Assembly: GCA_036821485.1 (NCBI GenBank)
Contig: DAISJM010000017.1
Span: forward strand, 1-64,000
Direction: 5' to 3'
Source: DAISJM01 sp036821485
Lineage (GTDB): Bacteria; Verrucomicrobiota; Kiritimatiellia; CAIQIC01; JAGNIJ01
DNA length: 64,000 bases
A program made the position numbers and the translations under genes. Shown here piece by piece: positions 9,058 through 17,700 of the stretch (position 1 is the first letter of the stretch; each line of letters starts with the position of its first letter). Below the pieces are notes generated by a model. That model saw only the letters and a program-made list of their open reading frames with translations, did not search any database and had not been told where the DNA came from.

Positions 9058-9639
9058 ATGAGACGTATCGCTATTCTCGCCGCAGTCGCGTTGGGTTGCA
9101 TCTGCGCGCAGTCCTCCATCGCAACTGCGTCGGACACGAATAACACACTCTTCACGTCCGACTTCGAGACGCCCGCCGGTGAGCCCGGACAACTCCCCGA
9201 GAGCTGGGAGCTCTTCACATCCAAACTCCCCTGCATCGGAACGGAACCCTCGCAGCGCCGCTCGGGCCTGCAATCCGTGAAGTTCACCGCGCAACGAATC
9301 AAGGACGCCCACGCAGGCCTCTTTGTAAAAATGCCCGTCGACCCGCGCAAGAAGTACATCTTCAGCGCACACGTCATGAACTCCCCTCTCACCCCCCTCT
9401 CCCGCTCTGCGTATGGCCAACTCGGCATCGAGTGGCATGACGCCAAGGGCAAGGAAATCAACCGCACGCTCAGCGATAATTGGGATGACAAGACCTCGCG
9501 CAACCGCTGGGAGTTTTTCCAGATCAAGACAGACCCACCGCCCACCGCCACAGACGCTCACTTCGTCATCTACATCTACGACGGCGACAAGGGCGACGGT
9601 TCATTCCTGCTGGACGATGTTTCGATCGAGGAACGCTGA
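9058..9639 (+). CDS. Secreted carbohydrate-binding-module-like protein
   Basis: A 193-residue exported protein. The signal peptide (MRRIAILAAVALGCICAQSS) is followed by a single beta-sandwich of the CBM4/9/CBM6-like jelly-roll type: FTSDFETPAGEPGQLPESW at the start, a central KKYIFSAHVMN strand and a final GSFLLDDVSIEE strand. Such domains bind glycans and often accompany glycoside hydrolases. No catalytic domain is present. The ATG at 9058 is preferred over 9052 because AGGAG lies 6 bases before it and overlaps the earlier ATG. Expression is probably controlled by the LacI-type operators at 8940 and 9016. It may form one unit with the PEP-CTERM gene 87 bp downstream. Confidence 0.75.
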   Translation: MRRIAILAAVALGCICAQSSIATASDTNNTLFTSDFETPAGEPGQLPESWELFTSKLPCIGTEPSQRRSGLQSVKFTAQRIKDAHAGLFVKMPVDPRKKYIFSAHVMNSPLTPLSRSAYGQLGIEWHDAKGKEINRTLSDNWDDKTSRNRWEFFQIKTDPPPTATDAHFVIYIYDGDKGDGSFLLDDVSIEER

Positions 9640-9657
9640 CTTTTTTTGAGCCGCGTT

Positions 9658-9669
9658 GGAAGCGGTTGC
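9658..9669. promoter_or_regulatory. Weak LacI-type operator-like site
   Basis: GGAAGCGGTTGC shares the AAGCGGTT core of operator 2 and lies 57 bp before the PEP-CTERM gene. The outer bases differ, so this is tentative. Confidence 0.3.
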
Positions 9670-9726
9670 AGATAACACAGAAACCAAGGGGCGCAATAGC
9701 GCACCGCACGAAGAAGGAGAGAGACG

Positions 9727-10359
9727 ATGAGGATGAAGGGTATGATCTGCGCAGTGGCGCTGCTGGCGACGGCTTCTGCCGCCACGGCCAACCTGCTGTA
9801 TAACCCGGGCTTCAACACCAACGGCGGCGGTGGAACCACGCCGGATGGCTGGACGGCTACCGGCGATGCGGGCAAACAGGGCGTGGAGAACTGGGGCTCC
9901 CACGATGGCGACGGCTGGCTGGAAGCATTCTACGGCTGGAACGCCGGTACTTCCGCCACGTTGTTCCAAAACGTGGCCGGCGCCGCCAATTCCATCTACA
10001 CCCTGAGCTTCTGGCAGGAGGGTGACGACGCATGGAACGGCACCGCGTTCTCCGTGTCCCTCCTCTGGCTCGACGCAACGGGCAGCCAGATCGGCACACC
10101 CGCCACCATGGACCTGCAAAGCACCGCGATCGCCAACACCGGTTGGACCAACCAGGTTCTGCAGGCCACCTCGCCGCTCAACACGGCCACCGTACGCGTG
10201 CAGTTTGCAGCCACGAGCCTGGCCGAGGCGGGTGCCGGCGCAGCGAAGATCGATGAGGTCAATTTCGACGTGCAGGCCATACCCGAGCCTTCCACGCTCG
10301 CCCTCGTAGGGATTCCGCTGATTGCACTGGCGGCCATGCGCCGACGATTCTCCAGGTAA
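9727..10359 (+). CDS. PEP-CTERM sorting-domain protein
   Basis: A 210-residue secreted protein. A signal peptide (ending ASAATA) is followed by a jelly-roll carbohydrate-binding-like domain (NLLYNPGFNTNGGGGTTPDGW ... AKIDEVNFDVQA), much like the domain of the preceding gene. The C-terminus is a textbook PEP-CTERM signal: IPEPSTLAL, a hydrophobic helix, then MRRRFSR. PEP-CTERM tails are recognised and removed by exosortase, usually in organisms that make exopolysaccharide. No exosortase is in this window, although a large EPS operon is. The ATG at 9727 has AAGGAGA 6 bases upstream. A strong terminator follows. Confidence 0.9.
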   Translation: MRMKGMICAVALLATASAATANLLYNPGFNTNGGGGTTPDGWTATGDAGKQGVENWGSHDGDGWLEAFYGWNAGTSATLFQNVAGAANSIYTLSFWQEGDDAWNGTAFSVSLLWLDATGSQIGTPATMDLQSTAIANTGWTNQVLQATSPLNTATVRVQFAATSLAEAGAGAAKIDEVNFDVQAIPEPSTLALVGIPLIALAAMRRRFSR

Positions 10360-10376
10360 GCCCTCCACCACACGAG

Positions 10377-10405
10377 ACGGGGCGGCATCGGGTGCCGCCC
10401 CGTTT
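10377..10405 (+). terminator. Rho-independent terminator after the PEP-CTERM gene
   Basis: A perfect 11-bp stem ACGGGGCGGCA / TGCCGCCCCGT with a 5-base loop is followed by TT. It starts 17 bp after the stop codon at 10359. Confidence 0.8.
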
Positions 10406-10417
10406 CCTTGATTCTCG

Positions 10418-10545
10418 TGCTTCTTCGTGGCCACTCCTCATCCCCATTCTCGTCTCTTCCGTGGGATGCCTTATCTTCATCCGCCCCATCCGCGCTATCC
10501 GCGGTGCACATCGTCTTCTGTGCATCTTGTGCTTCTTCGTGGCTA
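10418..10545. repeat. Intergenic degenerate repeat cluster
   Basis: The 14-mer TGCTTCTTCGTGGC occurs at 10418 and again at 10530. Between them lies the internally repetitive CCGCGCTATCCGCGG (about 10487-10503). Runs of this kind (GCCACGAAGAAGCA on the other strand) look like low-complexity intergenic repeats and not like a gene. They fill most of the 265-base gap between the PEP-CTERM gene and folE. Confidence 0.5.
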
Positions 10546-10624
10546 AGCCCCTCCCCACCGGCTGCTTTCAACCTTCCAGCGCGGGTCCTGACATGCTATA
10601 GCCTTGCCCGTGGAGGAATCCGTC

Positions 10625-11179
10625 ATGCAGGACATCATCCGTCAGTTGCTCGTGGCCATCGGTGAAGATCCGACTCGCGATGGACTCAAACGCACACCCG
10701 AACGTGTCGCTGAATCGTGGAAGTTTCTGACCCGCGGCTACACGCAGGACGTGCATGAGGTGATCAACTCGGCCGTGTTCGAGGTCGAAGCGAACCACAT
10801 GATCATCGTGAAGGACATCGAGATCTATAGCCTCTGCGAGCATCACCTGCTCCCCTTCTTCGGACGCTGCCACATCGGCTACATTCCCAAGGGCAAGGTA
10901 CTCGGCGTCAGCAAACTTGCGCGCGTTGTGGAAGTCTTCTCCCGCCGTCTTCAACTCCAGGAACGCCTGACCAACCAGATCGCCCGCGAACTGATGGATC
11001 ATCTTGAACCGGAAGGCGTCGGCGTCGTGATCGAAGCGCGGCACCTCTGCATGATGATGCGCGGCGTCGAGAAACAGAACTCTAGCATGATCACATCCGC
11101 CATGCTCGGCAGCTTCCATAACGCCACCGCCACGCGCACCGAGTTCCTCGAACTCGTCGGCCACTCCCAGCACGTCTAG
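10625..11179 (+). CDS. folE: GTP cyclohydrolase I
   Basis: A 184-residue homodecameric-type GTP cyclohydrolase I, which converts GTP to dihydroneopterin triphosphate at the start of folate/pterin synthesis. Visible hallmarks are EDPTRDGLKRTPERVAESW, the zinc/catalytic CEHHLLPFFG (Cys and His), GKVLGVSKLARVVEVFSRRLQ, and the last zinc ligand region in RHLCMMMRG. The ATG at 10625 has GGAGGA 7 bases upstream; earlier in-frame codons have no such site. The last 45 bp (11133-11177) recur exactly at 14724-14768. folB and a pteridine reductase lie 11 kb away on the other strand. Confidence 0.97.
   Translation: MQDIIRQLLVAIGEDPTRDGLKRTPERVAESWKFLTRGYTQDVHEVINSAVFEVEANHMIIVKDIEIYSLCEHHLLPFFGRCHIGYIPKGKVLGVSKLARVVEVFSRRLQLQERLTNQIARELMDHLEPEGVGVVIEARHLCMMMRGVEKQNSSMITSAMLGSFHNATATRTEFLELVGHSQHV
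11133..11177. repeat. 45-bp direct repeat, copy 1 (3' end of folE)
   Basis: This copy is the last 14 codons of folE plus the first base of its stop codon. It is identical to 14724-14768. Together they flank the FG-GAP repeat gene and resemble the paired ends left by insertion at a gene's 3' terminus. Confidence 0.85.
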
Positions 11180-11230
11180 ACTTCAGCAGGCAGAATCAGG
11201 AACAGTGCGGCGACCGCCGCCCCCTATTGT

Positions 11231-14200
11231 TCACGGCGCGTGTCGCCGTAAGCGATAAAAGGCCGAGGATGTCTCATTTGTGTGTCGGACTGTGAGCGCG
11301 CCACTGACATCGCCTGGCAAATCTATCAGCGTCGACACGGGCAGCCAGTCGTCCGTCATGAGGCTCGTGCCGCACAGCACGTCATACCTCCAGGCCGGTT
11401 GGCAATCGAATGACAGCTCGGATACCCCCGCCTCGCGGGTAGCACCTGTAATTGTGGGTGGACCATGGAGAGTACTCTCGTACACATAGGCCGCACCGAC
11501 ACCGGACATTCCGCTTGGAGAAGCCTCGCCCGCCCCAATAAGCGCCACACCACCATCCACGCTCACCGAAGCACCGAAGCCGCCGTCTTTGGCCTTATCC
11601 GACGAGGTCAGCTTCGCGACCTCGCCCCACGCATTCACACCACCGGCATTCCTCTCAAACACGTACGTCGCGCCCGCATTCGTCACACCGTCGGGATCCA
11701 CGCAACTTGCTCCAACCAAAGCCACATCCCCATCCACGCTCACAGAAGCACCAAAGTAGTCATCCGCCGTTCCGTCCGCTGCTGTCAGCTTGGCCACCTG
11801 ACCCCACGCGTTCGTGCCACCGGCATTCCTCTCGAACACATACGCCGCGCCGGCGTCGGCCGCACCCTTAGGATCCGCCCACCACGCTCCGATCAGAGCC
11901 ACATCCCCGGCCACGCTCACCGAAGCACCAAAGCGGTCGTTCTCCGCCTTATCCGCTGCTGTCAGTTTTGCCACCTGACCCCACGCGTTCGTGCCACCAA
12001 CATTCCGCTCGAACACATACGCCGCGCCAGCATTTGTCACACCGTCGGAGGCCGCATAACTGGCCCCCACCACAGCCACATCCCCGGCTACGCTCACTGA
12101 ACAGCCAAAGATGTCCATGGTCGTCTTATCCGCTGCCGTCAGCCTCGCAATCTGACCCCACGCGTTCGTGCCACCGGCATGCCGTTCAAACACATACGCC
12201 GCACCGGCCCGGGGCACGCCGTCCGGACCCGCCCGACCTGCCCCAATCAGGACCACATCGCCAGCCAAGCTCACCGAACCACCAAAATAGTCATCTGCCA
12301 TTCCGTCTGCCGCTGTCAGCTTCGCCACCTGACCCCACGCGTTTGTGCCACCCGCATTCCGTTCAAACACATACGCCGCGCCGGCATTCGTCACACCGTC
12401 GGGATCCGCCCACCACGCTCCAATCAGAGCCACATCACTGGCCACGTTCACCGAAACACCAAAGCAGTCGACCTCTGCCTTGTCGGACGCCGTCAGCTTC
12501 GTTACCTCGCCCCACACGTTTGTGCCACCCGCATCCCTCTCATACACATACGCGGCCCCGGCATGAGTTACACCGTCGGGTCCCGCCCAGCATGCGCCAA
12601 CCAATGCCACATCACCGGCCACACTCACCGAACAGCCGAAGATGTCGTAATTTGTCCTGTCCGACGCCGTCAGCATGGATTTCTCTCTCCAGTCCTCGCG
12701 GTTGAATGGAACGATGTACGCTGCGCCGACACTCGACATACCGCTCGGGGCGGCATCGATCGCCCCAATCAGCGCCACACCACCATCCACGCTCACCGAA
12801 TAGCCAAAACCGTCGCCCGTTCTTTTGTCGAACGCTGTCAGCTTGGCCACCTGACCCCACGCGTTCGTGCCACCAGCATTACGCTCAAACACATACGCCG
12901 CACCGGCGTTCGTCACACCGTCGGGATCCGCCCATCCTGACCCGACAAGGGCCATATCCCCGACCACACTCACGGAAATGCCAAGGCTGTCGTTCATCGT
13001 CTTGTCCGACGCTGTCAGCTTGGCCACCTGACCCCACGCGTTCGTACCACCGGCATTCCGCTCGAACACATACGCCGCGCCGGCGTTCGTCACACCGCCG
13101 GGGTCTGCCTGATAGGCCCCAACCAACACCACATCCCCAACCACGCTCACCGAAATACCAAAGCCGTCGTTCTCCGCCTTATCCGCTGCTGACAATTTAG
13201 CCACCTGACCCCACGCGTTCGTGCCACCAACATTCCGCTCGAACACATACGCCGCGCCAGCATTTGTCACACCGTCGGAGGCCGCATAACTGGCCCCCAC
13301 CACAGCCACATCCCCGGCTACGCTCACTGAACAGCCAAAGATGTCCATGGTCGTCTTATCCGCTGCCGTCAGCCTCGCAATCTGACCCCACGCGTTCGTG
13401 CCACCGGCATGCCGTTCAAACACATACGCCGCACCGGCCCGGGGCACGCCGTCTGGACCCGCCCGACCTGCCCCAATCAGGACCACATCACCGGCCACAC
13501 TCACCGAACCACCAAAGTAGTCATCTGCCATTCCATCCGCCGCCGTCAGCTTGGCCACCTGACCCCACGCGTTTGTGCCACTTGCATTCCGTTCGAACAC
13601 GTACGCCGCGCCGGCGTCGGCCGCACCATCACGATCCGCCCAGCACGCTCCGACCACAGCCACATTCCCGGCTATACTCACCGACACCCCAAAGATGTCG
13701 GTCATCGCCTTATCGGATGCCGTCAGCTTCGCTACCTCGCCCCATGCGTTTGTGCCACCCGCATTTCTCTCGTAGATATACGCCGCACCCGCCCCGGACA
13801 CGCTGTCTGGACTGTCCGAGTATGCGCCAACCAATGCCGCATCACCGGCCACGCTCACCGAACAGCCGAATTTAGCGTAGTTTGTCCCGTCTGACGCCGT
13901 CAGCTTGGCCTCCATGCTCGTCAGGATCGGATCAATGGTGATGGGAAACTGCGCACCGCGCGTATCCACGCAGATTTGAATTTGCAGTTGCTGATTTGCG
14001 ATCTGCGACTGAGCCAACCAAACCTTGAGATCCCGGCCGACCGCGTCCCAAGCCTTCAACCCGCCGTAACCGAAGTCCCGGCCCTGCGTGTCGGTCAGCC
14101 GCGCGCTCTGCCCATCCGCCGCTATCTCCATCGCGCGTACACCATCCAACGCCACGTCCAGATCAACTTGGAAACTGGAACTTGGAATTTGGAACTCTTT

Positions 14201-14626
14201 AACCGTGAATCCCTGCTCCACGCCGTCCTTGCGATTCTCGAACCACTCCGTCACCGCACCGCGCGGGTATTCCACCCGATTCTCGCGAACAAGCGGCGCA
14301 GCCTCCGGTAGCGGCTCGCCGTTGAGCGCCGTCACGCGCAAACGCAGGTCACCGCTCACTGCCAGCCCGGAGGACTCGGCGGCTACCTGAAAACACTGTT
14401 CCCGATTGGAGGCCCGCCCGTCTGCATCGAACGCGTACATCTGCCGCTCAACCTGCGGACCAATCCTCGCCCACACTTCAGGGGCCACATTTGTTGCAGG
14501 CCCCCCGACCGCGACACCCGGTATCAGCAGAGCACACACCAGCGGGATTTTCCAATGATGGGAAAAAGTACTCGTGATGCTTCCAACCCTTGGAGAAAAT
14601 AGCCGCGCGAGATGGATAGCGGGCAT
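11231..14626 (-). CDS. Secreted protein with 14 FG-GAP-type repeats
   Basis: A 1131-residue exported protein. Residues 1-45 contain a signal-like hydrophobic segment (IPLVCALLIPGVAVGG). Residues 45-235 form the N-terminal domain often found before FG-GAP arrays (EWFENRKDGVEQGFTV, FPITIDPI). Residues 237-1065 are 14 repeats of about 59 residues of the form AKLTAxD..FG.SVSVAGDVALIGA...GAAYVFER, expected to fold as beta-propellers. The final 65 residues (WRYDVLCGTS ... FYRLRR) resemble the tail of the next giant protein. The ATG at 14626 has AAGGAGGG 8 bases upstream. Repeats 3-5 and 10-12 are nearly identical at DNA level. The gene lies between the two folE-end copies. Its exact role is unknown; a surface or adhesive role is inferred. 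Confidence 0.85.
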   Translation of the reverse strand: MPAIHLARLFSPRVGSITSTFSHHWKIPLVCALLIPGVAVGGPATNVAPEVWARIGPQVERQMYAFDADGRASNREQCFQVAAESSGLAVSGDLRLRVTALNGEPLPEAAPLVRENRVEYPRGAVTEWFENRKDGVEQGFTVKEFQIPSSSFQVDLDVALDGVRAMEIAADGQSARLTDTQGRDFGYGGLKAWDAVGRDLKVWLAQSQIANQQLQIQICVDTRGAQFPITIDPILTSMEAKLTASDGTNYAKFGCSVSVAGDAALVGAYSDSPDSVSGAGAAYIYERNAGGTNAWGEVAKLTASDKAMTDIFGVSVSIAGNVAVVGACWADRDGAADAGAAYVFERNASGTNAWGQVAKLTAADGMADDYFGGSVSVAGDVVLIGAGRAGPDGVPRAGAAYVFERHAGGTNAWGQIARLTAADKTTMDIFGCSVSVAGDVAVVGASYAASDGVTNAGAAYVFERNVGGTNAWGQVAKLSAADKAENDGFGISVSVVGDVVLVGAYQADPGGVTNAGAAYVFERNAGGTNAWGQVAKLTASDKTMNDSLGISVSVVGDMALVGSGWADPDGVTNAGAAYVFERNAGGTNAWGQVAKLTAFDKRTGDGFGYSVSVDGGVALIGAIDAAPSGMSSVGAAYIVPFNREDWREKSMLTASDRTNYDIFGCSVSVAGDVALVGACWAGPDGVTHAGAAYVYERDAGGTNVWGEVTKLTASDKAEVDCFGVSVNVASDVALIGAWWADPDGVTNAGAAYVFERNAGGTNAWGQVAKLTAADGMADDYFGGSVSLAGDVVLIGAGRAGPDGVPRAGAAYVFERHAGGTNAWGQIARLTAADKTTMDIFGCSVSVAGDVAVVGASYAASDGVTNAGAAYVFERNVGGTNAWGQVAKLTAADKAENDRFGASVSVAGDVALIGAWWADPKGAADAGAAYVFERNAGGTNAWGQVAKLTAADGTADDYFGASVSVDGDVALVGASCVDPDGVTNAGATYVFERNAGGVNAWGEVAKLTSSDKAKDGGFGASVSVDGGVALIGAGEASPSGMSGVGAAYVYESTLHGPPTITGATREAGVSELSFDCQPAWRYDVLCGTSLMTDDWLPVSTLIDLPGDVSGALTVRHTNETSSAFYRLRRHAP
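11971..12222. repeat. Internal perfect duplication in FG-GAP gene, copy A
   Basis: This 252-bp stretch is identical to 13201-13452 (offset 1230 bp, equal to seven protein repeats) and similarity continues on both sides. It indicates recent duplication or gene conversion inside the repeat array. Confidence 0.85.
13201..13452. repeat. Internal perfect duplication in FG-GAP gene, copy B
   Basis: Second copy of the 252-bp block at 11971-12222. The first mismatch on the right is at 13453 (T here, C at 12223). Confidence 0.85.
14550..14595. repeat. Second TTCCAANNNTTGGAA-type palindrome pair
   Basis: TTCCAATGATGGGAA (14550-14564) and TTCCAACCCTTGGAG (14581-14595) begin 31 bp apart, as in the pair at 7734-7779. 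Here the pair lies inside codons 11-26 of the FG-GAP gene, just before its signal-peptide core. Confidence 0.65.
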
Positions 14627-14723
14627 CTTGGAATCCCTCCTTGCCGACAAGTGGATACTACCTCGCACCAGCGCAAGCGTTAAGAATGCTCTCGGTGATA
14701 TCTGCTCACCGCACGTGGGGGTC

Positions 14724-14768
14724 CGCGCACCGAGTTCCTCGAACTCGTCGGCCACTCCCAGCACGTCT
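14724..14768. repeat. 45-bp direct repeat, copy 2 (folE 3' end remnant)
   Basis: Identical to the folE end at 11133-11177. It is also followed by an in-frame stop (TGA here, TAG in copy 1), so this copy would also close folE correctly. It ends 6 bp before the stop codon of the convergent giant protein. Confidence 0.85.
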
Positions 14769-14774
14769 GAGCCA

Positions 14775-17700
14775 CTATTCCATCCGCGCCTTGGTCCTGA
14801 AGAACTGCATCGCATTGGTCAATGCGCTGGACGGATTCGTGACCGTGTTCATCGATGGCGTGGCCGCGATGTTGGTCCATTCCGTAGGCGTCCAGTCCAG
14901 ACCCGGCATCCCAAGAACGGCCTCCACGTCGTACACACGTCCGCTGGCGCTCGGCCACGAGATCAGCAGGCTCCCCGCGCCGACTTCCGTGTGGAAATAG
15001 GACAACGGATTGGTCGGATCGGTCATCGCGGCCAAGAACTCTTCCCATGTGAACTGCCCGTCGTTATCCGGATCGGCATTGACGTCCTCTTCGAAGTTCG
15101 TCAGCCCGAACTGCGCCAACCACTCCTCCGGCACCGGCACCGGCGAACTCGTGGTCATGTTCTGTGCGAAGTGCGCTGTCACCGACTTAGGCGCATCGAT
15201 CAGCAGGTCCAGCGGATTCAGTGATGTATCGCCAAGCGATACATCTCCACTCCAGTTTGTGAAGTGATAGTACTGATCCGCCGTCGCCGTGATCTGTGTG
15301 GTCACACCAAACGCCTGCCAGTCATCGCCCACATCGACTGAACCATGCTCACCCGCCGATGTCTCCAACCAGTAGTTTGTCGTCCACAGCCAGGTCAGTG
15401 TGGCATCGTTCGTCACCGTCATGACAACTTCCGTACCCGAGCCGCTGGCCGGCTCGTTCCCGGTCATCGCCCAACCAAGGCAGACAATCTGCGTCCCGCC
15501 CGCCGCGGACGGAGCCGTCACCCTGTTCGTCAGAACCGTGTCCTCGAGGTTGGTGTAGATTCCGGCGACAAGATCAGCCGTTCCGTGCGTCGCGACAATC
15601 GTCAAGGTGTACAATCCATAGACGCGGAAGGTGTTCGTCACATTCACCGCTGGCTCCCAGTTGCCGTCGCCCGGTTGTGACGCCACGACACTGACCATAC
15701 CCCCTCCGGTGAACGTCAGGTTGGTGCCTTCAGCAATACTGCCCGGACCGCTGCCCACGGCGAAGCTCACCGCCAGCCCGGATTCAGATGTCGCAGCCAA
15801 CCCGACTGTGCCTGTGCTCACCTGATCCGCAATCGCCGGGAAGGTGATCGCCTGGCTCTGCTGCAAAATCGTCAGCAGGGCGCTGGACTCGCCCTCGTAG
15901 TTCAGTGCCGACACGGTTCCCGTCACCGCGTAGGTCCCCGCGTTGCTCGGCGCCGTGGCCCCGCCGTCGTAGGTGATGTTCACGGTCAACCCCGCCGGCA
16001 TCGTCGTCACGGTGGCGTACTTGGCACCTCCGCTGTACACCTGCGTGAGGTTCATAAGATAGACCCCCGCCGAACCCTTCGACACCGCCAGCGTGTCCAC
16101 CGCAAAGCCCTGGTACATCACATCGCTCACCGTGCCGGTCACCGCGTAGCTGCCCGCGTTGGTCGGTGCCGCCCCGCTGCCATCGTAGGTGAACGTCACC
16201 GTCAGCCCGGCCGGCATCGTCGTGGCGGTCACCGTCCTGGGCGAACCGTCGAAGGTTTGGCTCAAATCCTGGAGGTAAACGTCCGCCGCCGCCTTCGTCA
16301 CGTTGAACGTGTTTGTGACATCCGGCGCGGCGTTCCAGTTCCCATCGCCCGCCTGCGACGCCACGATGCTAACCACGCCCCCTCCGGTGAACGTCAGGTT
16401 GGTGTCTTCGGCAATACTGCCCGGGCCGCCGCCCACTGCAAAGCTCACCGCGAGCCCGGATTCAGCTGTCGCAGCCAACCCGACTGTGCCTGTGCTCACC
16501 TGATCCGCAATCGCCGGGAAGGTGATGGTCTGATCCCTTTTCGCACCTGTTCCCGACAAATACACTGTGTACGGCGTATTGGGGCCGTTGTTTACCATGG
16601 AAACGACGCACGTATACACCTGCGCCGACAGTGGCAGGAACTCGACCGCGAAGTTTGACACGCCGCCGATGGTCACCTGCGACGGGACACCTGATACATG
16701 AAATGCGGAAGAGCCGTCCCCGTTCGTTGTGATGCCGCTGATGGTCAGAGTGGCACCACCGGCGTTCATAATAGCAAACCAGTTCGTTTGCGTCTGGCCG
16801 AACATCAACGTACCAAAGTCAGTCCCTTTCACAGCCGACGGCGTCTCCCCAGTCCCAACCACCACCCCGTTGGTGCCCAGAACCATCATGTCCCCTCCGA
16901 TATACGTGAAGACATTGCTCCGGATGGTGGTTCCGTATTCTGTCGAAACGACCGCCACATCACCCGACACAATCGCATGCCCGGCGTTCCCAGCCACCAC
17001 CACGATCTGCGTGTGACTGAACACACTCGATACCGACGCCGCCACGCCGCACAACGTCACGCTGGTGACATCACCCAACGCACCGTTGCACAGGTTGACG
17101 CCGCTGATCACCACCGTCACGCCCCCGGTGGCCGGACAGGACTCCGGGTTGACCCCGCTGTTCTCGATGATCTCATTGCCGTAACGATAAACGTTGGTGG
17201 CGCCACCCGCCACGCAATAGAGCCCGCCGTTGAGAACCGCAGCGCCCGGCGCATTGGGCGCGCGCGGAAGTCCGACGATCTCCGTCCAATTGGTACCGTC
17301 ATACCGGTAGACGTTGGTCGCGGAACCGCCGAAGACATAGATGGCTCCGTCCCTTGTGTCCGCCGCGATGTTCATCCGAGCAACGGGCAACCCCACGACT
17401 TCCGTCCAAGTACTGCCGTTGTAACGATACACATTGGTCTGGGCGACCTGGCTGACGTTCCATCCGCCTATTGCGTAGAGATATCCATTCAGGTTGGCAC
17501 AAGCGTGGTGAGCGCGCGGCTGGGGCAGACCTGCGACCTCTGTCCAACTGCTACCGTCAAACCGATACACGTTGGTTAATGTCCCACCGGCCCCGTAACC
17601 ACCCACACTGTAGATGGCCTCTCCATACACACCGGCCGCCAACCGACCTATAGGCTTTGGCAGCGGTGTTAGCGTCGTCCAGTTCGTGCCATTGCAGCGG

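Noticed and set aside
11465..13894. Several plus-strand open frames of 110-250 codons rich in His, Pro and Arg
   Set aside because: They are antisense shadows of the FG-GAP repeat gene; their own repetition only mirrors that gene.
11231..13916. Regular repeats that could suggest a CRISPR array
   Set aside because: The unit is about 177 bp, keeps a protein frame throughout and has no spacer/repeat pattern; no cas gene is nearby.
14627..14815. Upstream extension of the FG-GAP gene start to 14815
   Set aside because: The extension runs through the folE remnant and beyond; the ATG at 14626 has a strong ribosome site.
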